Assembly (NCBI GenBank): GCA_024404095.1
Contig: JAKSQO010000007.1
Location: 1 to 64,000 of the forward strand
Direction: 5' to 3'
Source of the DNA: Clostridia bacterium
Lineage (GTDB): Bacteria; Bacillota; Clostridia; Oscillospirales; Acutalibacteraceae
DNA length: 64,000 nucleotides
Numbering within the stretch: the first letter of the stretch is position 1; each line of letters starts with the position of its first letter. This document shows positions 24,081-33,086 of the stretch, piece after piece. Below the pieces are notes generated by a model. The model searched no databases. It was given only the letters and a program-made list of their open reading frames with translations, and was not told the DNA's origin. The translations under genes and the position numbers were made by a program.

Positions 24081-24739
24081 TATCTTCCTTCGCCTCCATC
24101 TTCAAGTTTGTTAATCTGAGCAAGAACAGGAATTCCGAGATATTTTTCAATATCATCACTTGACTGAATTGTGTTATCCATAAACTCAAGAAGCAATACG
24201 ATACCTGCTGCCATAATTCCACCGACAGCAGTTGCTGAAAGAACAATTTTTGTCTTGTTCGGACCTGACGGTGCAGTCGGAACCGTTGCAGGCTCAACAA
24301 TCGTAATATTTTCAATTTTCATAATCTCCGAAATACGCTGTGTAAGCTCTTCTGTAAGCGCATTTGCAAAGTTTGCTGCGACTTCAGGTCTTCTGCTTGT
24401 AACCGAAAGCTTAACCATTCGTGTATTTTCAACACCTGAAATGGTTACAGAGCAGTCAGAAACATCCTGCTGAATGTCTTCAGCCGCCTTACGGTAAACA
24501 GTTGATGTTTTCGCAAGAAACTGATAGTCGCTGATAAGGACCTCACCAATCATAAGGTCATTGTATGTAATTGAATCATAGTATGTCTGATTAAGAACCA
24601 TAAATGTTGTTGTTGCCGTATATGTAGGTGCGACCATTTCAAAGCCGTAAAACATAGATGCGGCAAAGAAAACAACCGGAATAATTACAAGTATTTTTAT
24701 TCGCTTAAATACTATGTCAAGGATATCCGCTAATGTCAT
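24080..24739 (-). CDS. Polysaccharide chain-length/kinase-activating membrane protein (Wzz/CpsC-type)
   Basis: 219 residues. An N-terminal membrane segment (about 16-34, after the basic KRIK) and a C-terminal one (about 168-188) flank an outer domain with PTYTATTTFMVLN and a coiled-coil helix. The PATVPTAPSGPNK stretch just before the second segment is the Pro-rich motif of Wzz-type proteins. Such proteins set polymer length and activate the BY-kinase through the cytoplasmic C-terminal end, which here reads DDIEKYLGIPVLAQIN. The stop overlaps the kinase start (TAATG), as expected for a stoichiometric pair. Confidence 0.9.
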   Translation of the reverse strand: MTLADILDIVFKRIKILVIIPVVFFAASMFYGFEMVAPTYTATTTFMVLNQTYYDSITYNDLMIGEVLISDYQFLAKTSTVYRKAAEDIQQDVSDCSVTISGVENTRMVKLSVTSRRPEVAANFANALTEELTQRISEIMKIENITIVEPATVPTAPSGPNKTKIVLSATAVGGIMAAGIVLLLEFMDNTIQSSDDIEKYLGIPVLAQINKLEDGGEGR

Positions 24740-24755
24740 TTACTCTTCCCCCGTT

Positions 24756-26102
24756 TTAAATCTTATTAATTCTGTTTACAATCATTATTGCAATCAGTCC
24801 GACTGCCGCAACAAAAATTACGATCATTATCCACGAGTGGTCATGCAGGAAACTTCCTTTTTGAATATGAACGTCACTCTCGTTGTATACTGTAAAGCCC
24901 AAAGTTTTCTCCTTCTCCGGTTCTTCACCAATATTTTTAACCATCAGACTCACTGTGGAAATCTGATTTCCGTTATACAGAACCTTAAAGTCACTGATTA
25001 CGTCACCGACTTTAACTGTGTCGGGAATTATATCTGGAACTTCTATTGAATATGCTTCATTCAAGGAAGATACTGATTTTGAATAATAGAGATTCGCAAC
25101 GACATTTACATTTGAAACCGAATTCTTTATAACACTGAAGCTTACTTTTTCACCGTTAATCTTTAATGTTGTTGCTTCGCCTAACTCAAAAATTATTTTT
25201 GAAATATCTATCAGTGCATAATTTTTCTTAACAAAATCAAGAGAATCAACAACATCATTCAACGCTGTGTTTCCGATTGACCTTATTACAAAAAGATACT
25301 TCTGTTTTGATGTAATATAAGTAACTATTGAAGTTGTTATTCCTTTGCTGTCCTTCGAAATACCGATTCCGTATATATTTCCATTGTAATATTCAGATTC
25401 ATTGTCAACAAACTCAAACGAATTCACAAGTGTGTTTTGGTTTTCAGACAATGAGCTGCTTTTAATAAATTGACTTTTTGAAGATGTGACATTAATCAGC
25501 ATTTCATTTCTATAACACATGTATGAAAGAATCAACAAATCTGAAACTGTGGTAAACTGTTTTTCATCATATTTGCCTGTGATATTTGTAATAACGGTAT
25601 TTTTCATTCCAAGATTATTTGTTAGATTATTGATTCTAACAATAAAATCTCCGATTGATTTATCTGATGCAAGCGCAAGTGCAGCAACAGAATTCAAATC
25701 GTCATAATATAGCGCAGCGGCAACAAGATCGGAAACAGCAACTTCCATACCTTCTTTAATTAAAAGTATATTATTTTTCGGTTCAATTATAGCCCCAGAC
25801 GCAACTGTTATAGTATCTGATTGAATTGTCAACAGAGCAGTATAAACAGCAAAAAGTATTGTAGTCTTTGCTTCGGGGCAAAACCTATCGTTGATTTTGG
25901 TATCAACAATCATTCTTCCGGTTTCATATTCAACAACACCAATTGACTGAACACGTTTATCAATTTTCATATCTTTTGCTTGAGAATATGCAAGCGCATG
26001 AGGGAACGCTTCTTTTTCCTGAGCAGCATTGACAGTAAAAGAAAAATTCAGAACAATCATTATTAGTGCAATAGAAAAGCTAATAACTCGTTTTTTCATC
26101 AT
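24756..26102 (-). CDS. Degenerate D-Ala-D-Ala carboxypeptidase-like (S11) membrane protein
   Basis: 448 residues: signal peptide ending VNAAQ, an S11-type domain of about 250 residues, a beta-rich C-terminal domain, and one C-terminal membrane anchor (about 425-444). The fold pattern VQSIGVVEYETGRMI then RFCPEAKTTILFAVYTALL follows DacA/DacF-type enzymes. Where SxxK should be the sequence reads AKTT, so both Ser and Lys are absent. The SxN site reads DLN, and no KTG triad is seen. It is therefore probably catalytically dead and may bind peptidoglycan or polymer. It lies between the chain-length and polymerase genes. Confidence 0.78.
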   Translation of the reverse strand: MMKKRVISFSIALIMIVLNFSFTVNAAQEKEAFPHALAYSQAKDMKIDKRVQSIGVVEYETGRMIVDTKINDRFCPEAKTTILFAVYTALLTIQSDTITVASGAIIEPKNNILLIKEGMEVAVSDLVAAALYYDDLNSVAALALASDKSIGDFIVRINNLTNNLGMKNTVITNITGKYDEKQFTTVSDLLILSYMCYRNEMLINVTSSKSQFIKSSSLSENQNTLVNSFEFVDNESEYYNGNIYGIGISKDSKGITTSIVTYITSKQKYLFVIRSIGNTALNDVVDSLDFVKKNYALIDISKIIFELGEATTLKINGEKVSFSVIKNSVSNVNVVANLYYSKSVSSLNEAYSIEVPDIIPDTVKVGDVISDFKVLYNGNQISTVSLMVKNIGEEPEKEKTLGFTVYNESDVHIQKGSFLHDHSWIMIVIFVAAVGLIAIMIVNRINKI

Positions 26103-26126
26103 ATGCCCCTTTCAAATAAATAATTG

Positions 26127-27212
26127 TTAAAACAGCCAGACAAATGTATATCTTATTCCCTGAACAAAATAAATCATTGTCGCCCCATATCCTGTAATAA
26201 GCATGAACTTAAAAACAGTTGACAAATTCTCTTTTTTCAGGTGCGTCAGAGCTTTTGTATATAATACAATAAGATACGGCTGAATAAACATACCAAATCT
26301 GGCAACGTATTTATTCTGCGTTGCAACAAGATAAATCATCGCATAGACTAATGACATATTTATTGCATAGTTTAATTCGGTATCATCTTTCGGGAAATGT
26401 GAACGCATAAAAAATGCAAATATCACCGGAATAAACGCAACTATAACCGTAATTATCTTAACACCATTACCAAAAGTATCATCATATTCTTCAAAAATTT
26501 CCATTCGTGAAAACAGGTTAGGAGCAACAGTATTAAAAATAACCATTATGATAACGAATGAAAATGCAACACCGAGGAATTTAGGTGACCACGGTTTCAT
26601 ATTCGCAATGAAATATACTGCAATCAGAATAATTGCGCTGTTGTGAACCAACGTAGCAGCAGCAATTACTATTGCGTACTTTACGAAATTCCGTTTGTAA
26701 ACATACGGAATTCCCAATGTCGATATTGCAACTGCTTCCATCTGCTGCATTGTATTCATACTAACATTGGCAATGTTCAAAAGGAAAATCAAAAGAATTC
26801 CCAATTCAAAGTTATCGCAGTATTTGTAAATAAAAATAATAAGAAGAGCGAATGTTACTGTTGAATAATAAACAAGTAACCATTGCGATTCACCCGGAAA
26901 AAGCCTTGATACAATCCAACAGGCAATCGTATCAATATATTCCGATGAGTCCGGCAATACAACAGATAATTCTTTTCCGACCATTCTCAGAACTCGATTT
27001 CTATATACATACTCGTCATTAACTTCAGCCACTATGCCTCTGAATCCGAATGAAATTGCCAAAATCAAAAAAATCAAAAAAGCAATAGCTTTTGCACCGG
27101 ATTCATGTGTAGCACCTAATCTGCCGTCCCTCGAACCGCTTATGTTTACTGCACCCTTGGCAAGAGGATAAGTTACAGCAATCAGTATTAAAAAAAGGTT
27201 TATCAGAGACAA
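26127..27212 (-). CDS. EpsG-family polysaccharide polymerase
   Basis: 361 residues, highly hydrophobic with about nine or ten membrane segments. The pattern AISFGFRGIVAEVNDEYVYRN in the first loop, NMTMQQ-like SMNTMQQMEA, and LVHNSAIILIAVYF with the membrane His match EpsG-type Wzy-like polymerases. It would join repeat units at the outer face of the membrane. It begins with TTG six bases after GGAGG. This is the only polymerase in the window. Confidence 0.85.
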   Translation of the reverse strand: MSLINLFLILIAVTYPLAKGAVNISGSRDGRLGATHESGAKAIAFLIFLILAISFGFRGIVAEVNDEYVYRNRVLRMVGKELSVVLPDSSEYIDTIACWIVSRLFPGESQWLLVYYSTVTFALLIIFIYKYCDNFELGILLIFLLNIANVSMNTMQQMEAVAISTLGIPYVYKRNFVKYAIVIAAATLVHNSAIILIAVYFIANMKPWSPKFLGVAFSFVIIMVIFNTVAPNLFSRMEIFEEYDDTFGNGVKIITVIVAFIPVIFAFFMRSHFPKDDTELNYAINMSLVYAMIYLVATQNKYVARFGMFIQPYLIVLYTKALTHLKKENLSTVFKFMLITGYGATMIYFVQGIRYTFVWLF

Positions 27213-27236
27213 TTATATCCTCCCCCTTTTAATTAA

Positions 27237-28337
27237 TCAAAACAGTTCACAAACAGCCTCTACTGTTTTTTCCGTATCAAAAAATGTCCCACGTTCTAAA
27301 ACTTTTTCTTTGTATTCATTATATAATTTTTTATTTTCGATTATATCCTTCAACGCTTCATAAAGCTTATCCTCATCATTCTCAGTAACAATACCGTATT
27401 CATTGTTATTTCCGAGAACTTCTTTCGCACCAGAGACATCAGTCGTTACAACAGGCACGCCGAGAATTACCGCTTCCGACATTGCCGTGCTTAGTCCTTC
27501 GTAAAGAGACGAGCAGACAAATAAATCAGAATTTTTCATAATCTTATACGGATTATCGGTAAATCCATCAAGGAAAACTGTACCGCCCACCTTATTTTCA
27601 GCTATCAGATCTGAAAGTATTTTTTCATCTTCTCCCTTGCCGAAAATATGCATCTCAAAATTCTTGCCTTCGTCCTTCAGTTTCTTCGATATTCTTATAA
27701 GTCGGTCAAAACCTTTCTGAGAAGACAATCTTCCGAAAGTGCTGATGTAAAACGTATCTTTATTTCTTTCAAATTCTTCCTCAGACATCTTTTTAATTCT
27801 CTGAGTATCATTTACGTTGTATTTAACGATTATTTTTTCACCTAAATGAGAATACTTTTCAAAAGCATCCTTAACCGTTTCAGAAACGGCAACCACCTTA
27901 TCAAAACGAGAATACGACTCTACCGTCTGCTTGCGTGTCGGATAAAACTTCCATATCGTTCCATGTTCCATCTCATTGATATGAATCCACGCATATTTTT
28001 TTATTTTTTTATCAGGACATCCTGCAACAACCTTTGCACTTGCACCGTGCATAAAAGCAACAACAACATCGTATTTTGCTTGACCTATAAAATATTTATA
28101 AAGAACTCTGTCAGGAATTCTTTTAATTATATGTGAAACACCGTGAAAGCAGGGAGCTTTTTTGCAGAAAAGTTTTATCTCCGGTTTAAGAAAACGGGCG
28201 TTAACTCCGTTGAAAAACATTGTTTCAACTGTTATGTCATATTTATTGGTATCCATATTATTGACAAGATTTACAAGCACCTTTTCCGCGCCGCCGCCCG
28301 TAAGCGAATCAATAATAAATAGTATCTTTTTCTTCAT
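27237..28337 (-). CDS. GT4-family glycosyltransferase of the exopolysaccharide operon
   Basis: 366 residues, GT-B fold. The N-terminal TGGGAEKVLVNLV and the C-terminal FGRLSSQKGFDRLI, HIFGKGEDEKIL and SSLYEGLSTAMSEAVILG (E-x7-E) are typical GT4 features. It would add a sugar during repeat-unit assembly at the inner face of the membrane. It lies between the TupA-like gene and the polymerase gene, 11 bases from the former. Confidence 0.9.
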   Translation of the reverse strand: MKKKILFIIDSLTGGGAEKVLVNLVNNMDTNKYDITVETMFFNGVNARFLKPEIKLFCKKAPCFHGVSHIIKRIPDRVLYKYFIGQAKYDVVVAFMHGASAKVVAGCPDKKIKKYAWIHINEMEHGTIWKFYPTRKQTVESYSRFDKVVAVSETVKDAFEKYSHLGEKIIVKYNVNDTQRIKKMSEEEFERNKDTFYISTFGRLSSQKGFDRLIRISKKLKDEGKNFEMHIFGKGEDEKILSDLIAENKVGGTVFLDGFTDNPYKIMKNSDLFVCSSLYEGLSTAMSEAVILGVPVVTTDVSGAKEVLGNNNEYGIVTENDEDKLYEALKDIIENKKLYNEYKEKVLERGTFFDTEKTVEAVCELF

Positions 28338-28348
28338 AACAACACCTG

Positions 28349-29275
28349 TCAGATTGTTTTTTCAGGAAGTTCAAGCATTGAACCAAACTTGTAATCAAAT
28401 TCTTCGGGATCAAATGAATAAAATCCGCTTCCATCGAAAAAGGTAAGCTCACCAAAATAAATTTTCCCATTGCAGTTATAAAGATCTACACGAACAAACG
28501 GAAAATCTTCACTTAGCTTCAATGCAATTTCTATCATTTTTTCAAGATTTTCAGGACGCTTTACTTCGCAGTCCTGAACGCCAGTTGTAAAAGCAATCTT
28601 TTCCCAATCAGTTGAATAATATGCCTGTTTATGGTCTGAATATCTGTCTTCATCAGCCTGAATAAAAGAAATCTTGCCGTTCATGCAGAAGAATTTATAA
28701 TCACGGAGATATCCGCTGTCATCTTCAAGATATTTTTCAACAACTATGCTGGGCTTAAGACTTTTATAAACCCACTCTCTTCCGTCAAGATAAAGATCAA
28801 TCTTAAGCCAGAGATTAAATATTCTCTTTTTTGATTTCCAGTTAACAGATTTCTTGTCGTTGCAGATAAAATTCATCGCACTGCTGTGTGCCGCTTTTAC
28901 AACAAATCTGTCAGGAAGTGCATCTATATCAAGATCGTCTGCATTCTCAACATGAGCAAGAAGCTCATTAAGCAGATCTCCATATCCCTTTGATTTAATA
29001 TACTCTCTTACTCGGAATTTATCAGCGCACTGAGAAGTAAGCGGATTGTGGTTATAGAGCTTGAGCCATTGAAGCTTTTCAGTAAATCTCTGAGGATTTT
29101 CAAGGTCAAGTGTTCTGCCCGTCTGACTTTTATACATCATTTCAAGAAACTGTCTGTCATCAGGATATTTTTTATACAGCCTTTGCTGATTCTTCATTCT
29201 GTAATAAAGACGCAGATAAAGACCCATATCATACTTACTGAGACTGCGTAAAAATTCTATCAGTTTTTCTTTCAT
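28349..29275 (-). CDS. TupA-like ATP-grasp protein of the exopolysaccharide operon
   Basis: 308 residues. The N-terminal part has TLDLENPQRFTEKLQWLKLY and DKFRVREYI; the central part has DRFVVKAAHSSAMNFIC; the end has PFVRVDLYNCNGKIYFGELTF, the acidic Mg-ATP site of ATP-grasp enzymes. This is the TupA-like ATP-grasp family found in polysaccharide and teichuronopeptide clusters; it is thought to ligate an amino acid or similar group to a sugar acid. A second copy is at 39512-40441. GAGGTAAAG precedes the ATG. Confidence 0.85.
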   Translation of the reverse strand: MKEKLIEFLRSLSKYDMGLYLRLYYRMKNQQRLYKKYPDDRQFLEMMYKSQTGRTLDLENPQRFTEKLQWLKLYNHNPLTSQCADKFRVREYIKSKGYGDLLNELLAHVENADDLDIDALPDRFVVKAAHSSAMNFICNDKKSVNWKSKKRIFNLWLKIDLYLDGREWVYKSLKPSIVVEKYLEDDSGYLRDYKFFCMNGKISFIQADEDRYSDHKQAYYSTDWEKIAFTTGVQDCEVKRPENLEKMIEIALKLSEDFPFVRVDLYNCNGKIYFGELTFFDGSGFYSFDPEEFDYKFGSMLELPEKTI

Positions 29276-29341
29276 TTTCTTTACCTCATACTGACTGAAA
29301 AATAGAGATTAAAATATACTTTTTGCCAATCAATGACTATC

Positions 29342-30145
29342 TTATTTTTTTCTTGTTGTTACCTTATGGAAAAGATAAATGAACTTCTGCGGAACCATAG
29401 CTTTAACGACAGGCTCAAACGCAAGAGGATAGTATCTTATCGGATAGTCGAGCATTTTATAACCCTTGAGAAGAATTTTGGTATGGTTAAGTCTAACCTT
29501 TGCAGTTCTGCGTTTAACCGCATTTTTATCCTCGCGGAAGAAAAGTACATCCTCCTGAAGATTGTAACCTCTGAAGCCTGCCGCGAAGAATCTGAACCAC
29601 AGCTCATGATCCTGTGAGCGAACAGTCATTTTTGAAACAAGATATCCGCCGAGTTTATCGTATGCGGACTTTCTTACCATAACTGCAGGATGTGCAAACG
29701 GAACCTTTCTCATAGGCGAAAATTTATCCGTATATTCAGGATAATACACTCTTCCGTAAGGACCATCAGCATCAAATAATCTTATTCTTCCTCCTACTGC
29801 CGCAAACTCAGGATGTTCATCAAGAACCTTTACTTCCTTTTCAAGTCTTGTATCAATGGCAATGTCATCGCCGTCCATTCTCGCAATATACTCTCCTGCT
29901 GAAGCCTCAAGGCAGCGGTTGAGCGAGAACGAAAGCTTTGAGTTAGTCTCGTTCTTCAATATAATAAACTTTTCAGGATACTTATCACGGTATTCGCACA
30001 AAACCGCATACGTATTATCCGTTGAACAATCGTCGCAAATGACGAAATCCCAATCCGTGAAAGTTTGATTCAAAATAGAATCAATGCTCTCTCTAACTGT
30101 CTTTTCACAATTGTACGTAGCCATTATTACTGATACCTTCGGCAT
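29342..30145 (-). CDS. GT2-family glycosyltransferase of the exopolysaccharide operon
   Basis: 267 residues, GT-A fold, with PKVSVIMATYNCEKTVRES, CDDCSTDNT, the DxD motif RMDGDD near residue 89, and DHELWFRF later. It probably makes one linkage of the repeat unit. Start ATG 30143-30145 is supported by AGGAG eight bases upstream; an in-frame codon 11 residues earlier overlaps the upstream gene and was rejected. Confidence 0.9.
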   Translation of the reverse strand: MPKVSVIMATYNCEKTVRESIDSILNQTFTDWDFVICDDCSTDNTYAVLCEYRDKYPEKFIILKNETNSKLSFSLNRCLEASAGEYIARMDGDDIAIDTRLEKEVKVLDEHPEFAAVGGRIRLFDADGPYGRVYYPEYTDKFSPMRKVPFAHPAVMVRKSAYDKLGGYLVSKMTVRSQDHELWFRFFAAGFRGYNLQEDVLFFREDKNAVKRRTAKVRLNHTKILLKGYKMLDYPIRYYPLAFEPVVKAMVPQKFIYLFHKVTTRKK

Positions 30146-30174
30146 AATCTGATCTCCTATTTTCCTGATTAAAA

Positions 30175-31353
30175 TCATTTGATGACTTCAAGTTCTTTCA
30201 ACAATTTATTTCTTTTTCCAGTGCTTTTCAGCACATCAAGCTTTCCCTTTTTTTCTGCAAAATTTAAAATACGTTTTATCCTGTATTTATTGATTTCTCC
30301 GTTCTTTTCCTTAAGCTCAGGGTGCTCGGAAATTATCTTCTTTTTAGACGGTATAATTGCAGAAAACACTGAACCGATAACGCTTCCGTTATCTCGTGCA
30401 AGGGACCGAGTGACACCTGCACTATGCAATCTGCTCTCATCAGCAGTTCCGTAAACTCCGGCATCCATTATATCAATCAGAAGATTGTCAACGACATTTT
30501 CATTTCCCGAATAATCACAGTCAATTCCGAAATACCTTTTGCAAAGAGAAATCACCGTCAGAATCAACATCTCGGCATTGATACTTTTAAGCACAGAAAA
30601 GCACTGTTCAAAATCAATATTATCTTTATAAGTTTTAATAAAACAGGCAATATCCATAACCGGTCTTATTCCGATACCGCCCCGAACAAAATGATTAAAG
30701 AAATGTATGCACAAACTTAAAAAACCGTATGTAGGTGAAAAGGTATATATTTCACCGCCCTCAGTGTTTACAGCTATCGGATAATTAATCTGCGAAGCAA
30801 ACAGCATACCAATTTCTGCAAGCTTATCTGACCCACTTTCATCAATAAGCGACGAGTGAAGCTCGAGAATAGAGTTCAGAACAGTATTTATAAGCTTCAT
30901 TTCTCCGTTTTTAGAATCAAGCAAGCGATATCCGTTATCGAGAAGAATCTGTGAAGCCATTTCCAGATTATACTTGCTGACCAGCAGATCTTCATCTGAT
31001 GAAATACGATACTCGGGTAATGTATACATCGCTCTGCAAACCGCGCCCTTGAACACAATACTTCCGATACCGTTGTTTCTCAGAATATTAACAACTCTGA
31101 CAAGCTCAGCAGAACGTTGAATCTGTGCAGATGTGCTGAAAAGAACCTCTGTTTTCAGCTTCATAAAAGCCATCGGTTCAAGAACTTTCTGAAATACCGA
31201 ACTGTTTTTCAAAAAAACAATCGGAAGAACTTTTTGTTCTATAGAACGCTCTATAAGATCCTCAGCTAATTTTTTGTCGAATTCTGAAACTAATGTGCTG
31301 TCATTCATGTAGCAGCTTAATGAATCAAGTAATAATTTGTCACATTCATTCAT
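30175..31353 (-). CDS. Nucleotidyltransferase-like protein (NTP_transf_5 type)
   Basis: 392 residues, first gene of the exopolysaccharide operon. The segment GSIVFKGAVCRAMY, then PEYRISSDEDLLV near residue 110, follows the pattern of the uncharacterised nucleotidyltransferase family found in polysaccharide and antibiotic clusters (K-G-x8-Y, then R-x-S-x-D-x-D-L). The rest is helical and of unknown role. It could transfer a nucleotide to a sugar or a protein. ATG 31351-31353 is set by GAGGAG. Confidence 0.75.
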   Translation of the reverse strand: MNECDKLLLDSLSCYMNDSTLVSEFDKKLAEDLIERSIEQKVLPIVFLKNSSVFQKVLEPMAFMKLKTEVLFSTSAQIQRSAELVRVVNILRNNGIGSIVFKGAVCRAMYTLPEYRISSDEDLLVSKYNLEMASQILLDNGYRLLDSKNGEMKLINTVLNSILELHSSLIDESGSDKLAEIGMLFASQINYPIAVNTEGGEIYTFSPTYGFLSLCIHFFNHFVRGGIGIRPVMDIACFIKTYKDNIDFEQCFSVLKSINAEMLILTVISLCKRYFGIDCDYSGNENVVDNLLIDIMDAGVYGTADESRLHSAGVTRSLARDNGSVIGSVFSAIIPSKKKIISEHPELKEKNGEINKYRIKRILNFAEKKGKLDVLKSTGKRNKLLKELEVIK

Positions 31354-31398
31354 ATAAAGCTCCTCACAAGCATAATAATACATTTTAAATCATCGTAT

Positions 31399-31427
31399 AT
31401 TATAGCATAGCATACAGCTATATGCAA
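31399..31427 (-). promoter_or_regulatory. Promoter of the exopolysaccharide operon
   Basis: On the minus strand TTGCAT (31422-31427), a 17-base spacer, and a consensus TATAAT (31399-31404), about 45 bases from the first start. No other strong promoter was seen down to nnr, so the nine polysaccharide genes probably form one transcript. Confidence 0.65.
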
Positions 31428-31461
31428 TAACAAATTTTGCAAAAAAATAAAAATAAAAATG

Positions 31462-31490
31462 TTGAAAATTCTCAACAAATGTGTTAATAT
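31462..31490 (+). promoter_or_regulatory. Promoter of the repeat-rich coiled-coil gene
   Basis: TTGAAA (31462-31467), a 17-base spacer and TAATAT (31485-31490) in a very AT-rich leader. Confidence 0.5.
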
Positions 31491-31533
31491 ATAATCAGTT
31501 TAATATTATATTATGTTGTATCGGAGAGTTTCC

Positions 31534-33045
31534 ATGGACCGTGATGTATTATTAAAAAAGAATATTATCGGAGGCTTTGACAGAAAACAGGTTCTGGATT
31601 ACATCAGCCAGCTTCAGTCCAGCTGCAATAACCGAAAGACCCGTGAGGAGATTGAGGATATGCGGCTTCGCGTTGCGTCACTCAGGGAAATAATAAAAGA
31701 GAAAGATAAGCAGATTGCTGCTCTTACAACCGAGATTGATGAAATCAACAATCTTCAGCTTCCCGGTGCAGAACAGCAGGATGATTTTGATATTCTCCAG
31801 CGTTCCAACGAACAGATTGAACAGGCTAGAACAGAAGCAGAAACTATAACTTCAAAAGTCAGCGACGGAATCAAGAGCAAGAATGAAAAGATTTCTAACC
31901 TTTTCGCGCGCATTTCCGCAATCAACGAAGAGATAACAAAGTTCAGCGACAGTATAGGTGTTATTTCCGATAAGCTTGATGATGTTCCGTTTGAACCTGT
32001 AACTGAAAAAGATATCGAAAATCACGAACTTCCGAAATTTGATTTTGACAAGGTAATGGAAGCTATTGCCGAGGAAGAAGCTCAGCTTGCTGCTGAAGCC
32101 GAAGCCCGTGCAAAAGCCGAGCAGGAAGAACGCATCAGAATCGAAGAAGAAATCAGAGCAAAGCTTGAAGCAGAAGCCGCTGAAAAAGCCCGTATTGAGG
32201 CTGAAACGAAAGCCAAAGCTGAAGCCGAGGAAAAAGCTCGCATCGAAGCTGAGGAAAAGGCTCGCATTGAAGCTGAGGAAAAGGCTCGCGTTAAAGCTGA
32301 GATGAAAGCTAAAGCAGAAGCTGAGGAAAAAGCTCGCATCGAAGCTGAGATGAAAGCTAAAGCAGAAGCTGAGGAAAAAGCTCGCGTTGAAGCTGAGTCA
32401 AAAGCTAAAGAAGAAGCTGAAAACAAAGCAAAAGCTGAAGCTGATGCCAAAGCAGCAATTCAGGAAGAAAAATTCAACACTCTGTTTGCAAAGCTTACCG
32501 TTATGACAGATGAAATTAACAAGATGAACGGCAATATTTCAGATGTTTCCGAGAGACTTAATCAGATACCTGCCACCGAAAAATCAGATACAGAAGCTAT
32601 CGAAAAACCTGTATCTGAATCCATAAAAGTTTACAGCATAGCCGCTGAGCAGGATGATACAGAGTTTGAGAACGTATTTGATGAAATTGAATCTGTAATT
32701 AAATCAATGCCTGATGACAATGAGCTTATCGCACCGTCTGTTGAAACAGAAGAACCAGTTTCTGAAAATAATCCGATAGAAGAAGCTGAGCCCGTTGAAA
32801 TTGAAGATGAACCTGAGGAAGAAATTGAGGATGAAATTGTTGTGTCGGAAGAGCTTCCGACGCAGGCCGAAGCAATTACCGAGAGTGAAAAGAAGATCGA
32901 GGAAATCCGAACCGAAAAAGAGAAGCTTGAAAAGGTTATTGCTGAAAAAGAGCCCAAAGTCGAAAAGCCCGAGGAATCTTCTTCAAGCTCTGATACACCG
33001 GATGACCTTCTCGGAGAAGAATTATATTTCACGCTTGAAATTTAA
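31534..33045 (+). CDS. DivIVA-like coiled-coil protein with Ala/Glu/Lys repeats
   Basis: 503 residues from ATG 31534 (GGAGAG upstream). The first 30 residues, with DVLLKKNIIGGFDRKQVLDYI, resemble the membrane-curvature-binding start of DivIVA. They are nearly matched by the protein at 44292-44822 (DVLFKKTPFGGFDRMEVISYI). A long helical region follows, with units of AEAEEKARIEAEEKARIE type at about residues 185-310, then an acidic C-terminal region. It has no signal or membrane segment. It is probably a cytoplasmic scaffold tied to the division site or envelope; the exact role is unknown. It is a single-gene unit. Confidence 0.8.
   Translation: MDRDVLLKKNIIGGFDRKQVLDYISQLQSSCNNRKTREEIEDMRLRVASLREIIKEKDKQIAALTTEIDEINNLQLPGAEQQDDFDILQRSNEQIEQARTEAETITSKVSDGIKSKNEKISNLFARISAINEEITKFSDSIGVISDKLDDVPFEPVTEKDIENHELPKFDFDKVMEAIAEEEAQLAAEAEARAKAEQEERIRIEEEIRAKLEAEAAEKARIEAETKAKAEAEEKARIEAEEKARIEAEEKARVKAEMKAKAEAEEKARIEAEMKAKAEAEEKARVEAESKAKEEAENKAKAEADAKAAIQEEKFNTLFAKLTVMTDEINKMNGNISDVSERLNQIPATEKSDTEAIEKPVSESIKVYSIAAEQDDTEFENVFDEIESVIKSMPDDNELIAPSVETEEPVSENNPIEEAEPVEIEDEPEEEIEDEIVVSEELPTQAEAITESEKKIEEIRTEKEKLEKVIAEKEPKVEKPEESSSSSDTPDDLLGEELYFTLEI
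32195..32440 (+). repeat. Ala/Glu/Lys coding repeat
   Basis: Repeated words of about 30-45 bp (GCTGAGGAAAAAGCTCGC and variants) encode a charged helix of A-E-x-K-A-R/K units within the coiled-coil gene. Copies are imperfect but keep frame. Confidence 0.75.
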
Positions 33046-33051
33046 AAATAA

Positions 33052-33086
33052 GAAGTACAGTTCAAACGAGCTGTACTTCATTTTTT
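33052..33086. terminator. Bidirectional terminator between coiled-coil gene and uvrA
   Basis: GAAGTACAG (33052-33060) pairs perfectly with CTGTACTTC (33071-33079). A T run follows on the + side, and the A-rich left flank serves the minus strand. It reaches the uvrA stop codon. Confidence 0.85.

Noticed and set aside
32082..32450. Minus-strand Ala/Ser-rich ORF inside the coiled-coil gene
   Set aside because: It is the complement of the Ala/Glu/Lys repeat and has no independent support.
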